Assembly: GCF_900496995.4 (NCBI RefSeq) | Contig: NC_044011.1 | Coordinates: forward strand, 10,820,041-10,884,040 | Source: Aquila chrysaetos chrysaetos | Lineage: Eukaryota; Chordata; Aves; Accipitriformes; Accipitridae | Length of the DNA: 64,000 bases | Direction: 5' to 3' | The notes under the pieces: generated by a model | Database searches by the model: none | Told to the model about the DNA's origin: nothing | Seen by the model: only the letters and a program-made list of their open reading frames with translations | Made by a program: the position numbers and the translations under genes | Shown here: in pieces, positions 10,965 to 24,200 of the stretch | Layout of the letters: each line of letters begins with the position of its first letter | How positions within the stretch are numbered: position 1 is the first letter of the stretch

Positions 10965-13489
10965 CAAAACCCCGCCAAAAACTTCATCTAGGTCTTCTCT
11001 GCAGCACTGATACATTTAGTTGGCAGCAAAGCTATTTAAGTAACAAAGACATTTGACCAAAAGTCAAGACTAACTCCATAAATTATTAAACTACATGTTG
11101 CAAGCTTTATTTTTTAGGTCTCATTTGAAATCAGACCTTAATTCACCCAGGGAGAATTTGCATTTAACCCCTAATCAGAGCACATACGTTCCGTTTCTCC
11201 AGAAAAGCCCCTAACACCCACAGCATTTGGGGGTTTCTTTATTAGCCAAACCAGCTCCTCAAAGAAGCAGCATTTTAAGGGGCAAGTGAGGATGGAAAAG
11301 TCCACCAACATGCGAGTAAATGAAAAGTTCAGTGTAGCAGTTGCTGGGCACCACATGTGAACAAAGCTTATCAGCCAGGTTCCATAAAGAATAGGTAAGT
11401 ACACGGTGAAACAGAAGTGTCTCCACATTGAGCCACATGACGGTAAAGGAACAGCTTTCCCCACAAAATCCAGTATCATGTATGTCTCACCCCCCCCAGC
11501 CACCCTCACTCTCCACACTCCTTCATTTCCAAGGAAAACCTCTCCCACCTACAGCAGGGAACACAATTTTCAGCTGACCACATTTCTGCAGTGATAGGAA
11601 AGATAAAGAGCATTCACTAAGGAATTACACACTGGGAATAGCTTTGGAAAGCCATAATACAAAACACTTATGGCCAAAGCAGCTATTTCTTATCGCAGAA
11701 CACCTGTAAGACCTTCGGTAGAATTCATTGTGGGGCACCCCCAAAAAAATGCAGTTATATCAGGCTCCAATGATACTTCATACTGTCTGTGGATAGACAC
11801 TTGCTACTCCAACCCCTTTTGCTGACAACAGCTGCTTCCATCAGAAAGAAAAACATAAGTGAATGTAACATTTTAAAGATGGAAAAAATGTGAAAAGTGG
11901 TCTGGAAAGTGACTTGCACAGTTTAGGCAACCAGGCAAAAAAAAAATTAGAAGACCTCCTCTCAATACACTCCAAAAAAATAAACCAGTTAAAAGGCACT
12001 TCTGGCCCAGGGACAGAAACAGAACCAGTTCTTCAGCTGGTCTCACTGCCCAGCAGAGCAACAGTGACCTAACCAGCTGTGAAAGCTGCTTTGTGGACCA
12101 GCACTCCATTCCCTGCATCCCACCGCTGTGCGCCCTCCTCTCCAAACCCCTCTTCTCAGGCAGGAACGGCTGAAGCGAGGTATCAAGAACTCCTCTCCCG
12201 CAGCCACTGACGGCTCTGTTACCCTGAGCCCAGCACAGCATCAGCCCACACCAGACTTTCGCCTCCGTGGCTGCAAAGGCTCCGTGTGGGGCTGGGGACG
12301 GGGACAGGGACACCCAAGCGCACAGCAGCCGGCACGCTCGCAGCCAGCCCCCCCAGCCTCCCTCAGCAGGAGGATGCGCGCAGTCGGCTGAGGCCAAGGA
12401 AACCGAAATCAAAGCCTGCATCTTAAAAAACACACCCAAAAAACCCTCGCGTTGCTTCTTTCCTAGCGGTTTTGTTTAACCAGTTGGTAATGGTGTGCCT
12501 ACGTTCCACGTGAACTAAAAAAGTTAGATACAGAGTGGGCCTTTTTCCCTGATTTCCCACCACTCTCTCTGCAGTCCAGACAGGGGTTGGGTGGCACTGT
12601 GCCACGCGGGTGGGTGTCTTAGAGGCTCGCTGCCCAGGGAAACACGCTGTTGACTGGCAGGGTTTCTGCTCCTGGCTCAGCTCTTTGTACTTACTCGTCT
12701 GGTCCCCACTATTCTCCTAACACTTGCCTCCCTATGGTTAAGCAGGGTATTCTACTGGAAAAATAGCCTGGTGAAGCAAGCCATGCATCCAGCTCTGAAC
12801 AAGATAAGATTCAGTCAGCCTACCTACAAAAGCCTAGACAAAAAGTGAGCAATACTTCCAAGACTAGGCACTGAAGTTGCTCACTGCTGTCAGCTGCATA
12901 TTAGAAATACATCATCGATATTGCTCAGATAAGCACCCCCAGGCAGAGCAGCTCTGTTCTACCTAAGCCTCGTTATGCACAGTCACAATGAAGAGACCAT
13001 GTGGTGTTATGCCTTAATACATGGGAAGTCATTTCATGCAGCGGTTCATGGATCAAACAACTCCAAGGTGCCAGCCTTGAAGACTTGGGGAAGGGAAGCA
13101 GCATTCTTCAAAATCCATTGAGAGAACTGTCGCAATGGTAACTGACACTATTAAAAATACACTGTCAAGCCTCTCATTCCCCAAATTAACCTAATGCTAA
13201 ATACGAAAAATGCTGCTTTTGTTTTAGGTATGACGATGCAGCTTTAGCCAAACTGATTCACAGCTTCACTGGTTGCAATACAAGGAGGAAGAAAACCCAA
13301 GTCTGATAAAAGAAAGAACAGACCACTGGGGCTTACCTATATATCCTGATCTTTGTCATCAAATATCAGTTCTCATTTTGAGTGATGCAATTACGATAGT
13401 AGCTATCACAGCAAAAAAGGGTATCACCAGGCTGATGAGCAGCATTACAGGCTAGTATAAGGAGGATTCCAGACTTGAGATGTGGGATT
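10965..13489. other. Intergenic region between IGF2R and SLC22A2
   Basis: About 2.5 kb separating the presumed IGF2R polyadenylation site from SLC22A2 exon 1. It should contain the SLC22A2 promoter. A GC-rich patch lies at about 12090-12400. No open frame here resembles a known protein and no transposon is recognised. Confidence 0.6.
11033..11039 (-). promoter_or_regulatory. Weak TATA-like element upstream of SLC22A2
   Basis: TTAAATA on the minus strand, about 77 bases upstream of the SLC22A2 ATG. Position and orientation suit a core promoter, but the match is imperfect and nothing else in the sequence fixes the transcription start. Confidence 0.2.
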
Positions 13490-14755
13490 TGGAATACCCA
13501 CTTCGTATCTTTTATTGAAATTGCTGAATACTTTATATTACACTATTTTGATTCAAAATGGAGTTTTTATAAAAAGAAACCATTGTTGAAACTGAATAAG
13601 CCAGCCAAAAGGAACAATGAAAAGTTTCAAAAAGTTCTGACCAACGCATGTACTTGTACGATGCTTTGAAACCCTGTCATTGCCCATAAGTTAATTTAGG
13701 AAACACCTAGAGAAGAGCAAGACTGCTAGAGGAAATCTGACTTGCATTCATTGCCAGCAACATTTCACATCAGTGACCGTGGCCAGGACCGTAGCATAAG
13801 AGCTAGAACTTAGGCTATCAGAAAACATTGGCCCAATTTTTTTTCTTGTAATTAATAACAGAGAGAGGAATTGTGCCAACTAGGGCTCCTCTATTTGTTG
13901 CACTTTTTTCTTGGTGATGACAAACTGGGCAGTGCAGGTTGTATTGTAGGAATTCTGCCTCTACGTCCTTGAAAACTCTGGTTCTCTGTGCAGTCAGCCT
14001 AGTCCAGCCATAATCTAGAAGAAAAGAAAATCTTTGGGTGCTTGTCAGCTGCTTAGGCAAATACTGATGAAGTCAGTCATATGACCAGTACCAAAAAAAT
14101 ATCATGCAAAGAACAGCAACCATTTCAGGCTAAAGCTATACAGAGTTGTACCTTTCAGTCAATACCTTTGAACCAATGATCTGTTTAAATTAGAATGGAT
14201 ATTCAAATTTACAGGATAAATTATACCAGTTCCAAAATTTACATCAAATCATCCCAACACACACAACTTATATTTTTCCTTGTCTTACGATGGGTGAACC
14301 CATAGAATAATACCCTGCCGGCAGGAAGAACATGTTGCTATTAAGCAAACCTGAGTAGTGAGGATCAATAAATACAAGGAGTTAAAATGCTAGTAGTCAG
14401 ATAACTTGAGTCTCAGGAGCCAGGGGCTTCATTGAGCCTTAACCATCTCCCTTCAAAGGTTTCTCTTTTTCAAGCAAGCATTTAACATCTATGCTGAGGC
14501 TTAAAAAATAAAAAGTGTCCTGGCTAGAGAGAGTCAACATAACTCAGCCAACTGGATGTTAGAAATCCAGCCATTACTGAACAGATCATTGTAAACAACC
14601 AAGAAATCTTTCTCTTCTTCCCTTTTCAATGGTTTCTTGTTAAAGGCAAAATTCAGAAAAATCTTTTCAGGCTGAAGTCCTCATATTTGGTTGGAAATGT
14701 TGTCCCGTTATATATAATCTCTCTATATATATTTGATTAGGCACAAGAGGGGTTA
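13490..14755 (-). other. IGF2R: Presumed IGF2R 3' untranslated region
   Basis: The segment from the stop codon to the first AATAAA. It is AT-rich, with a TA-repeat patch at 14708-14732. I see no coding potential or recognised repeat. The extent is inferred. Confidence 0.5.
13511..13516 (-). terminator. IGF2R: Candidate IGF2R polyadenylation signal AATAAA
   Basis: The first canonical AATAAA on the minus strand downstream of the IGF2R stop, giving a 3' UTR of about 1.25 kb. I saw no AATAAA or ATTAAA between it and the stop codon. Confidence 0.55.
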
Positions 14756-15157
14756 TTAAACATTCAACAAGTCCTCATCACTATCATCATGAAACGATAC
14801 TGTATTTGTAGAGTTCTGTGCCTGCTGCTGGCCTGGCTTGGCTTTTGCTTTCTTTTCCTTTCCCCCATTCAGCAAATAAGCTTTGTCATCACTTCCAAGA
14901 CTGAGTGGCTTCTTTTGTGGGTGCTTGCTCTTGTCTAGTCCTCTTCCTGTCTGAATCTTTACATCTGGAATGGTTAACACTTCATCCTCACTGTCCAGGT
15001 CATCCACATGGAGAGAGGTAAAGGCTTCAGATGTAACAGACTTGGTAGTAATGTGACCATTCTCCTGCCCTCCTTTTGTTGTTCGTTGATTTGGTGCTGC
15101 AATTTCCTCCATAAGCCACTCTGTTTCATTCTCATTAGCTTCTTCTTCACTGTTTAT
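14756..15157 (-). CDS. IGF2R: IGF2R exon 48 (sorting tail and stop)
   Basis: 402 bases, 133 residues plus TAA. Sorting signals are kept: the acidic segment [12 protein letters not shown], the kinase-type acidic cluster [12 protein letters not shown], and the terminal acidic dileucine [11 protein letters not shown] (human [11 protein letters not shown]), which binds GGA and AP1 adaptors. The stretch between the last two signals diverges from human and is shorter. Confidence 0.97.
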   Translation of the reverse strand: MNSEEEANENETEWLMEEIAAPNQRTTKGGQENGHITTKSVTSEAFTSLHVDDLDSEDEVLTIPDVKIQTGRGLDKSKHPQKKPLSLGSDDKAYLLNGGKEKKAKAKPGQQQAQNSTNTVSFHDDSDEDLLNV

Positions 15158-15170
15158 CTGCAAGGAGAGG

Positions 15171-15202
<32 letters not shown>

Positions 15203-18200
15203 AAGAGCAAGAGGAGACTGTGTATACCACTCTAGACTCTGCCACACGCTGATCTCCCCAACTGTCAGACCCCACAGCACACATGGCCTTGGGTTTAACT
15301 TAGTCCTGAGATAGTAATGCTGCAATAGCATCCTGTTACTACTGCTTTTCACTATGTCCAAAACACTTTTTTCTCTTCCTGTACATTTATGTGTTATTTG
15401 GCTATTTATGGACTGTTCTTCATTTCCTCAGCTCTATCTTCCTTTCCCATTTCACAATATAAATGTAGACATCTCAGCTACATGGCTTTCCTGAAGCCAC
15501 ACAGTATGGTTTCCATGCACTGGAGGAACTAGGAATTAAGGGGAGTTATTTATTTAGTAATAAAAGCTTCATATTAAGAAAACTTGACAAGAAACAAAAC
15601 CTCTGATTTTGCCACTGCATTACCTTTGTGTATTTGTAGGAAACACCAGAAGTTCTTCTGCAGCAGTTCGTTATCTTGTTTATTACGATTTCCCTAAAGA
15701 AGAGGAAGAATACTGCATTAGGGAGACTGTATTCCCCTTATTAGACATCACTTTTCTTCACTGGATCTTTACCATCAACATAAAGCATTTCACCAAGCAA
15801 GCTGCAAACTATTGCAGTGACACTTGACCCTGAACCACTCAAATTGACAAAATTCAGTCCATAATGATGTACATCTTCCCCCTTATCACAGCTTCAGGGT
15901 GACTGTTCTGAAACACCTCTGGCCTTTATATCTAAGGGAAAAAAAACCCAAACTTGTCTGGAAAGCAGAGGATCAGCAGGACTTGTACTTGTTCCTTGCT
16001 GCTGTTGTACGTTTCCAGTTTGACACCGTGAAAGGAGAGGGATATCAAATACTAACAACTTTGTCACATTGTTTTATCCTCCTTAATTAGCCATTGTCCA
16101 CAATGGAGACTAGCCCAATTCAACTGTGTACTCCAGCACTCTTTACATGGATCTTCAGACAGTAATGAGGAATTAGAAAAAAAAACCCAGCGGTTTGACA
16201 GTTGATGCTGCCAATGGAAAAACAGAACTTAAATCTCTAAAGTTCACTACTTCCCTTTCACTGAGGAAACCAAGTCCCACCAGAGACACTTCTAAAGCCT
16301 CCCAATCATTTCTTACCTCCTCTCTTTTTTGTAGAACAGCAAGATTATTAGGCATGCAGTGAGAACAACTAGGAGGACACTCAGCACAGCACCAACAGCC
16401 TGACTTCTCCTTGAAAGGCCTTTATGTACTTGGGCCTCCTGATCAGTCTGGTGCTCATTGCTTCCTGGATCATCGGTTAATCTAATAACATAAAATTGGG
16501 AAGAAAATGACAGGTAAGATCTATTGATCAGTTGCATCAAACTGGATTAGGAACAGCAGATTCAAAGAAATTAAACACGCTACACCATCCTGTCAGTCCT
16601 AACTAACAGCTATAAAGAATTGAATTCAGGGCATTTCATTCTAAATAAAAACCACTGGAAAAAAAAAAACGTATATACTGTGCCTACATGCTGGTATGCC
16701 TTCCAACAGTGCATAAAACCGATTACAGTCAAGGCTGAAGTGCATGATTAGGCACTCTAGAGTTTACACAGCAGCAGCTATCCACACAAAGCTGCTATTT
16801 TAGAACCAAACCTGCACCTGAGCAAGCTGCAAAAGCTACAGCGATTATTTATCTTTCAACTGACTACAGCACTACACAGACCTCAACAGCTAATTGCCTG
16901 TTTAAACCAGTATAAACAAACAGTTTCCCTGTGTTTTCAAGCTAGCAGCCAGAAAGCAAACAGTCCTAGAAGTAGTCACTCCATTCTTTGCAGTGAGGCT
17001 GCCCATGTGTCAAGAATGCCAGAAAGCACCTACATACAGTCACTCTGCTTTTTACACTGTCACCTCATTACTCCTTTTTGGATCTCTAGATAAGCTGAGC
17101 ATAATTAATTGCAGAAATACCTCATTACTCCTCTAAGACCTGTAATGATTTTCACTCCAGCCTAAAGAAGTAGGCAGATAGAGGGGAAGGCCCGTCTTTG
17201 CCATGGCTTTAAAGTTTTCCAGACAGTAAGGCAAGGAGGACAAAAAAACCTTACTCAAATACTGGTTACTCCTCTCGGTAACATGAGACACCACGATCTG
17301 TTACCTACAGTAGGTTTTACTTAGTGAGAACAACGATATTGATTCCACCATGCCTCTCCATTTCCCATGCAAACAAGCAGCTTTAGGTCCAGATCAACTC
17401 AGCAAGCTTTTACTTAGTGATCATGTGGGAAACATTACATACATGAACATCAATTCCATCTATCTGTGAGTCTCTTTCACAATCACTGTGATGAACAAAT
17501 ACAAACAAGCCTTTAGCTGAGAAGTGCTGACAACAGCTGCTTTCAGAAAACAGTTAACTACTCACATTAATGGACACACAGCAGATGTGTACCAGGTAAA
17601 TAAATACTGGCAATCTGCTGTCTCATGAAGGAATTCAGGGATGCCTTCCTTTACTTGTGGACTGCAGTGGAAGAAAATGGTTGAAGACACAAACTTGGAT
17701 TTATCTTTACCACATCTGGAGTCTGATGAAAATATGACATCCAAGTCATCATCTACAACGAGAAGAAAACCTTATAGTTTACTACTTCCTTGAGAACACT
17801 CTATTAACACTAGACCCTGGAAAGTTACATATTTGTTCTATAGTAACAGCTTACACTTTGCAGTATCTGCAGGTGACTTTATACTTTTATGTAGCTGATC
17901 CCATCAGTTGCTATGGAAGAGTGGGCTAAGCTCTCCACAAGAAAAAGTAGCTAGATAAAAGAAATCATTGCTTATGCAGCACAGGCACAGAGGAAAACAG
18001 AAAACCAAGTCTTCTATCTTGCACTGTTTCTACCAAACTCTTTCAAAAAGTGTCAAGCCCTAACCCTATTAAAGCCACATCTGCAATTGAGCTTGCACAA
18101 TGAGAAAAAAAAACCACCTAAATTCTGCTAGACTGACTCTGGATACCTTTACAGAAAGGGATTAGCACAGATGTTGTGAAATAAGAACCATTTTCTGATG

Positions 18201-21200
18201 AAGCAATTCACACAGAGCATCAAGGAATTCTGGCTAGTGAGCAAGTACTTACCCTCAACATAATATTTAGCTTTTCTAGCAGAACCAATTCTCCGAAAGC
18301 GACGTTCATTAGTTTTAACCTGGCAGATGTTTGCTCCAGAGCATTCTGGGAAACTTGAGTTTCTTATACCAGAAAGTTGAATTTCATATACATATTTATC
18401 ACCATTTGTCCGTATGTCACCAGAAGCTGTGTACAACCTGAAGAAACAGAGGGCACATCTATCCTTAAGTCTAAATTCACATATTTAGGTTATTCCCAAA
18501 ACATAAGACCAGCAACAGTCGTAGTTGCTACCACTGGTTGATTCCAGAGCAAGTTAGAGTGACTGATTCAGCAACCAAAAAGAGGCAGCACTGAGGCTTC
18601 CTTCCTGAACGTTACAAATGAGGATTACATTTAGCATAAACATAATCTTTCTAAGAAAGCACAAAAAGCAAACTTTTCTAGTTATATTGCCCTCAATGGG
18701 TGTATGAACATGTAAATACTTCCAAAGGATTAAGATAAACTGGAGACAAAAGCATGATTCAGCAGCTCATATACAAGCTAGCCTACTGACCATAAGAACC
18801 ATATTGTGTGCTCTGTAGCTATGATAAATAGCATAGCTTAGCTGTCTTCTCCAGAAGGGTAACTAGTTCTACCTTAAGTGTTACCTAAGTACTATTTACA
18901 ATTGTATCCCTTCACACTGCTGGTCAGAGTGAGAATGCTCTGAGATTCAGAGCTATTTGTTCTAGCCACCTGCTTGAAGGCTGAGCTTGCTCAAATATGA
19001 CTTGCCTTTAATCTCGCATTACACCAAGTTTTTGTCCTGACTTCCTCTCCCCCTTCATCCAGGCCTGTTTGATTTTTGTTTTTTCTGTATGCTTGCAATG
19101 CTATCACAATGTTCGCACAGCAGGTTTATTCACAACACTTCTACACAGGTACTCCAATCCTGCACGCTAATAGTTTGTGCCCTGCAAGCAGAGTTTATTC
19201 TTCCCATAACACTAGTATGGGCAGATTTCCCTCCATAACACTAGCACTGACATTAAATATAGTAGTTTATAAGACATTCTGGACCAGAGTTATGTGCAAT
19301 GTGTAGCACAGTCAATGTAACTGCTGGTCTTCCCCTCCCTTTCCTGAGTTCAGTCATGCTTGATCATTCTATGATTCCTCCAGAGCTGTCCTTCTAAGGC
19401 TTCTGAAGCATGGGTTCCTACTTTCATATAGATTGTCTGAGCAGGAAAAGAGGTGTTATGTAAAAAGCCAAGGAGTACTCTAGCCTCTCAATCTCAATCA
19501 AGTTCTGTGGCACTGAACTAATGTCTACGCACTATGGAAAAGATCAATAACCCACAATAAAGAGATCTAACATCAAGGTGAGTATGCACAGGCTTTAAAC
19601 TAGTCTTGAGTACACGTGGACACGCTCAAAGCTATAGGCCCAGCTGTGAGCTGCACTATTAATCAGGCCTTTAAGTCGGTCATTGGTCCAAGGTGAATTA
19701 GTGCTATTTCCACTTGACAGCTAAGAACTGTTAAGGCAACAGAATATTCACACCAGTGAATTTCTTTTTTTGCAGTATAGTTCTATGGTATTGTGGTTTT
19801 TGGTTGTTGTTGGGGTTTTGTTGTTTTCGTTGGGGGTGGTGTTTGGTTTTTTTTTTTTTTTACTTACTTGTAATAAACATCCCCTAAAGAGAAGTTTTTC
19901 CCAGTTGCAGGATTAACAACTGTTCCATTCAGCACCTCCACCTCCTGCTGCTTCACAGCACAAGCTGCACGTGTATCCCAAGTGATGTAGTAAGCACAGT
20001 TTTCTTCATCAATCCTACCAAATAAACAGACACAACTCATGATTCTAGGGAACAGTAAAAAGTGCTTAGTATCTTGAGAAAGGGAAGACACATCGCTGCT
20101 AACCCCTGTGTGGGAATGTGCTGTCTAAGCATCATGCCAAAAGTAAGCTGAAATTGTCAAGTAGCACTCAAAAAGCTACTTGAGTTGCACTGCACTTTTT
20201 TGCAGTTCCAAGACCTAAAAAGACCTGGCTGCACTTGAACTTCCTACTTCAAAATTTCCAGAAGTCACACAGTGTATCAGAGGGTTTTATCAGAATATTT
20301 TAGCTAACAAACATGTCAGGCTGCTCTTGGCAGGTTTAATGTGCTGCACATCGTTTAACTAGGACAAGGAGTATAAACTAGTCAGATTTTGCTGCCTAGT
20401 TCTTTTCTTTCATACAGAGCATCTTGCTCAGTTTCAGAATTCTACAAGCAACATACAGTTAACCAAAACAAGACTGAGCAAAAAGCCATCAAGCTTTCTT
20501 AGTATTTGTGATCGTGCATATATACCTCACCTTGGACAACTTCTAGTTAAATAATCTGTATTGAGGCAACAATAAACCATATTTTATTAGCTCAATCACT
20601 TACCTACAGTAAGTGTTCTCTACTAAACTGATTTTGAGCAAAGAGTGGTTGTATTACAACTGACATTGAAAACAACATCCCAGCCATTGTCAGATCTAAT
20701 TTGGAAGTACAATGCTTAATTTTTTTGCCCAGAAATTAAGATAAATACAGAATACAATTATTTATGGAAGGGAACAGGTGCAGAAACTCCAGAAGATCCA
20801 TGTCTTACAAGTACAGACCAAGGATTATCTTAGGGACTGTCCAACAGAACAGACAGTCACTGTCTTGAGACTTACAGTTTACTAGAGAGGTACAAAGGAA
20901 TAAACCATGAAGATCAGTGGTATGTTAACTTGTAACTCACCTCTGCAGCATGGGCATGCCAACTGTTTTTGCACACTTCAGTTCTATAATTGTTGTTACT
21001 TTCTTGTTTTTCCTACATTCCTGCCCACTGGAATAACTAATATACACTGTATCACCTAGAAGAGAAAAAATAGTGACACTCAAGGTTTTTGTAAGCAACT
21101 GTCAGAAATTCCCTTTGCTCATTCTCCAGACTTCATTATTTTAGATTACCTTCTAGGATTTCCCCCCCCCCCCCATAGACCCTATATCAATTACAGCACT

Positions 21201-24200
21201 TCAGTAATTTGAGGCCTTCACACTGATGATCATTTAAAAATCACTCCTCAAACACCTTTTTATTTACATCGTACCCTGTGTTCAGGTCACCAGTATTGCC
21301 ATAATGAAAGTTTACATTTAAGACAACATTTTTTAAACATAAGAGGAAATACCCATTTATAAACAAACTCAGGTAATAAACACATGTAATACATCCCATT
21401 GTTTTTGTAGCTGGATCGAAAATTTCTCTCAATTTCACAGACTCAGCAGCAATTTAAAAAAAATATTCTTTAAACTGAAAACTTGAGTAAGGTTGAGATT
21501 TTTTTTATTCCTCAAGAGTGAAGCCAATTAGTCATCTTTCACATGCTGCTTTAATTGAAGAAGTTAGTGGACATAGAACAAGTCTTTCAAAACAGGATGA
21601 ACAAATATAACTCCCCCTCCCACAATTACAGAATCTCAGACTGGTTGAGGTTGGAAGGCACCTCTGAAGGTCATATCTGGTCCAACCCCCCTTATCAAGC
21701 AGGGTCACCTGGAGTCAGCTGCCCAGGACCATATCCAGATAGCTTTTGAATATTTCCAAGGATGGAGACTCCACAATCTCCTTGGGCAACCTGTGCCAGT
21801 GCTCGATCACCCTCACAGTAAAAAAGTATTTCTTCATGTTCAGATGGACAATTCACTTCTTACAGCTTTAATGACAACACTGTTTATTTAATCCAATGTC
21901 GTCTTATGGCTTAACACCACTTTTAAGTTTGAGTAGTAGCATTTACTGGTTTTGTTTTTAAACAGAATATTCACTGGTAAAGATATTTCAAAATAAAGGC
22001 TTCACCATAATTTAAGAACCACTATAGCTAGATTGTAAGATTTAACCATCTCTAGCTCTATACAGGAACAAAAAATTAACTCTACCTGTCACATTCAGCT
22101 TCTGTGTATGAACAAGTCCAAGAACTTGAACATCTCCATTGTTGCTTTTCCTGCAAATACTGGCTCTTTCCGAGCAGCCTGTGGGTCCTTCATGTACCCT
22201 CTGACAGAGATTCACATAGTACCTATAGAGAACATGGTAGACAAAACTTCTTTAAAATTAATTTAGGCTAAATTGACATAGTGAGACAAACTTTAGAATC
22301 CTCATGGGAAGCTAGCCATGTTCAAAGAAATTAAATACTCTAATTAGCTGACAGAATAAAGCATGTACTAAGGTTTAGCAGATTACTTCTAACCATCATT
22401 TTCAAGTAAGTGACTCTGTGCAAAAAAATTGATCATTTACCAGATTAGTTCACTAGTTAGTTTTGACCTAGGTCAAAACAAGAAATTGGAACTGAGTCAA
22501 GAAATGCCCAAAAGTTTTTTCAGCTATGAAGGTTATAGTACTATCCTAAATTCAGCATCTCTTCAGAGCTATACCAGTTAAGTTTTATTAGAACAGAGGA
22601 AGTAGTAGCAAGGCAGTGAATGAAACAGTTTTGCTACCCCATGGTTTATCATAAGTTTAGAATTAGATGCTCTCATCCTTGCCAGTTCATTTCTATTTGC
22701 TAGCTGGAGTGGGGAGGCTGGAGAGGTTGATGACTTCCTGCCATTCATATTTTCCTCTAAGTTGATACTTAGAGGAATGGCAGGGGGGAAAGCTCTGCTT
22801 AAACTTTAGACAAAAAGTTACACACTTGACTCAAAAGACAGCAACTAAGTCATTAAGATTTTTGTTCAATGCGATTAGAATAAAAAAAAAATTGCATTTA
22901 ACCTACAAAATTACTTTAAGACAGCAGTTTAAATAGAAAGCCTTTAAAAAGCTTTTAGTTTAGACTTATTCATCCTTTAAAAAGGGTTACCAATAGAGGG
23001 AAGCAGTGAGGATGCAGGCAGTAATTATTCATCCTCTTCAGATAAAATGGGTTCCTTTCTGGTTTTTTGTCTACATGCGGTGTTAAGCGTTGACAGTTTT
23101 AAGACACTGTCAGCAATTTAAACAGACTATGAACAGGGACCAAAAAGAAGTACTATGCCATATTACAACTTCAACTGTATTGATTAGCAAGCTGCTCCCT
23201 GGGAGTTGCTCATTACTCACGAGTTCCCATTGTGGAAAAAGATCCATGAGCCCGTCAAGGAAGAGAGCATTCTCAAGTCATAAGTTCTGTGTTTTTGGAC
23301 AAACTTGCACTCCATCTTCTTGGGAGGACAAACAGTCTGAGTCTTCCATTCAAATGTCACAGCACAGCCAAGTGTCTCACTCAGAAGGCGCGGTCTCCCA
23401 ACACCAGCGTTTTCATCACATGTGAAGATAATTGTAGATTCCCTTCTTGCAGTTGCTATAAGGGAGGAAGGTTGGGGGGAAAAAAAAAAAAAATACTTTG
23501 CAAGAGGCTTTCAGGCATGTATGGATTTTAGTGTAGCAATTGTGCAGTATCAACAAAAATTTTAATCAGGTATTGTTTCAGATAGCAAAGAGGCACAAAC
23601 GCTCCACCTAGCAATTTTATTCCCTATGTTAGCTTTCATGCTTTTTAGAAAGTAGTGTTCCTTCCAAAATGACTGATCTCCATCAAAGCAGAGTCATCGC
23701 TTATGACTTGAACTTCTTCTTTCAGAAATATTTTGCTCACTCACTTGAGTAAAGTCAGGTTTGTCCCATAGATTCCTTGTCTTGCCCACTCCTACCCCTC
23801 TGCTTCCACTCTATTGCACCAGAGGTCTTTTGCCTGGCATCATAAAGGCTAACTCCCAGTGTTAGCTCAGATCTTTGCACATGAAGTATAGGAAGTTCTT
23901 ACCATTACCACAAAATCCCCACTTTCTATCTCCCTGGTAGTTTTCAGTTGTAGCACACCATGGTCTATTCTTTTCTTCTGTAATACATTCCTCATAGGTC
24001 TTCCCTTTGTACTTGAAGGGGAACACACAAAGCTCTCCCTTTTCAGTCACTGAGAAGGAAAGGTATATCCTCTTAACACGCAGTAGAATAGCAGGCATAT
24101 CCATATTCAGGACAATATCCAAAGCCTGTACTTCAATACTAAATAAAAGTCATAGGCAGAGGCAGACAACAGAAATACTGGAACATTGAGTCTAAACCCA

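Larger units (their letters stand above)
15158..19867 (-). other. IGF2R introns 47-43
   Basis: Introns between exons 48 and 43 (15158-15623, 15694-16316, 16482-17565, 17753-18252, 18438-19867). Apart from the A30 run and the T/G tract listed separately, I see nothing. Confidence 0.6.

Noticed and set aside
11873-12439. 188-codon minus-strand open frame in the intergenic region
   Set aside because: Low-complexity, Trp/Leu/Ser-rich translation with no recognised motif in a GC-rich patch. No splice context fits either neighbour.
14706-14735. TATATA cluster as a possible promoter
   Set aside because: It lies just after the IGF2R stop codon in AT-rich 3' UTR, with no downstream gene start.
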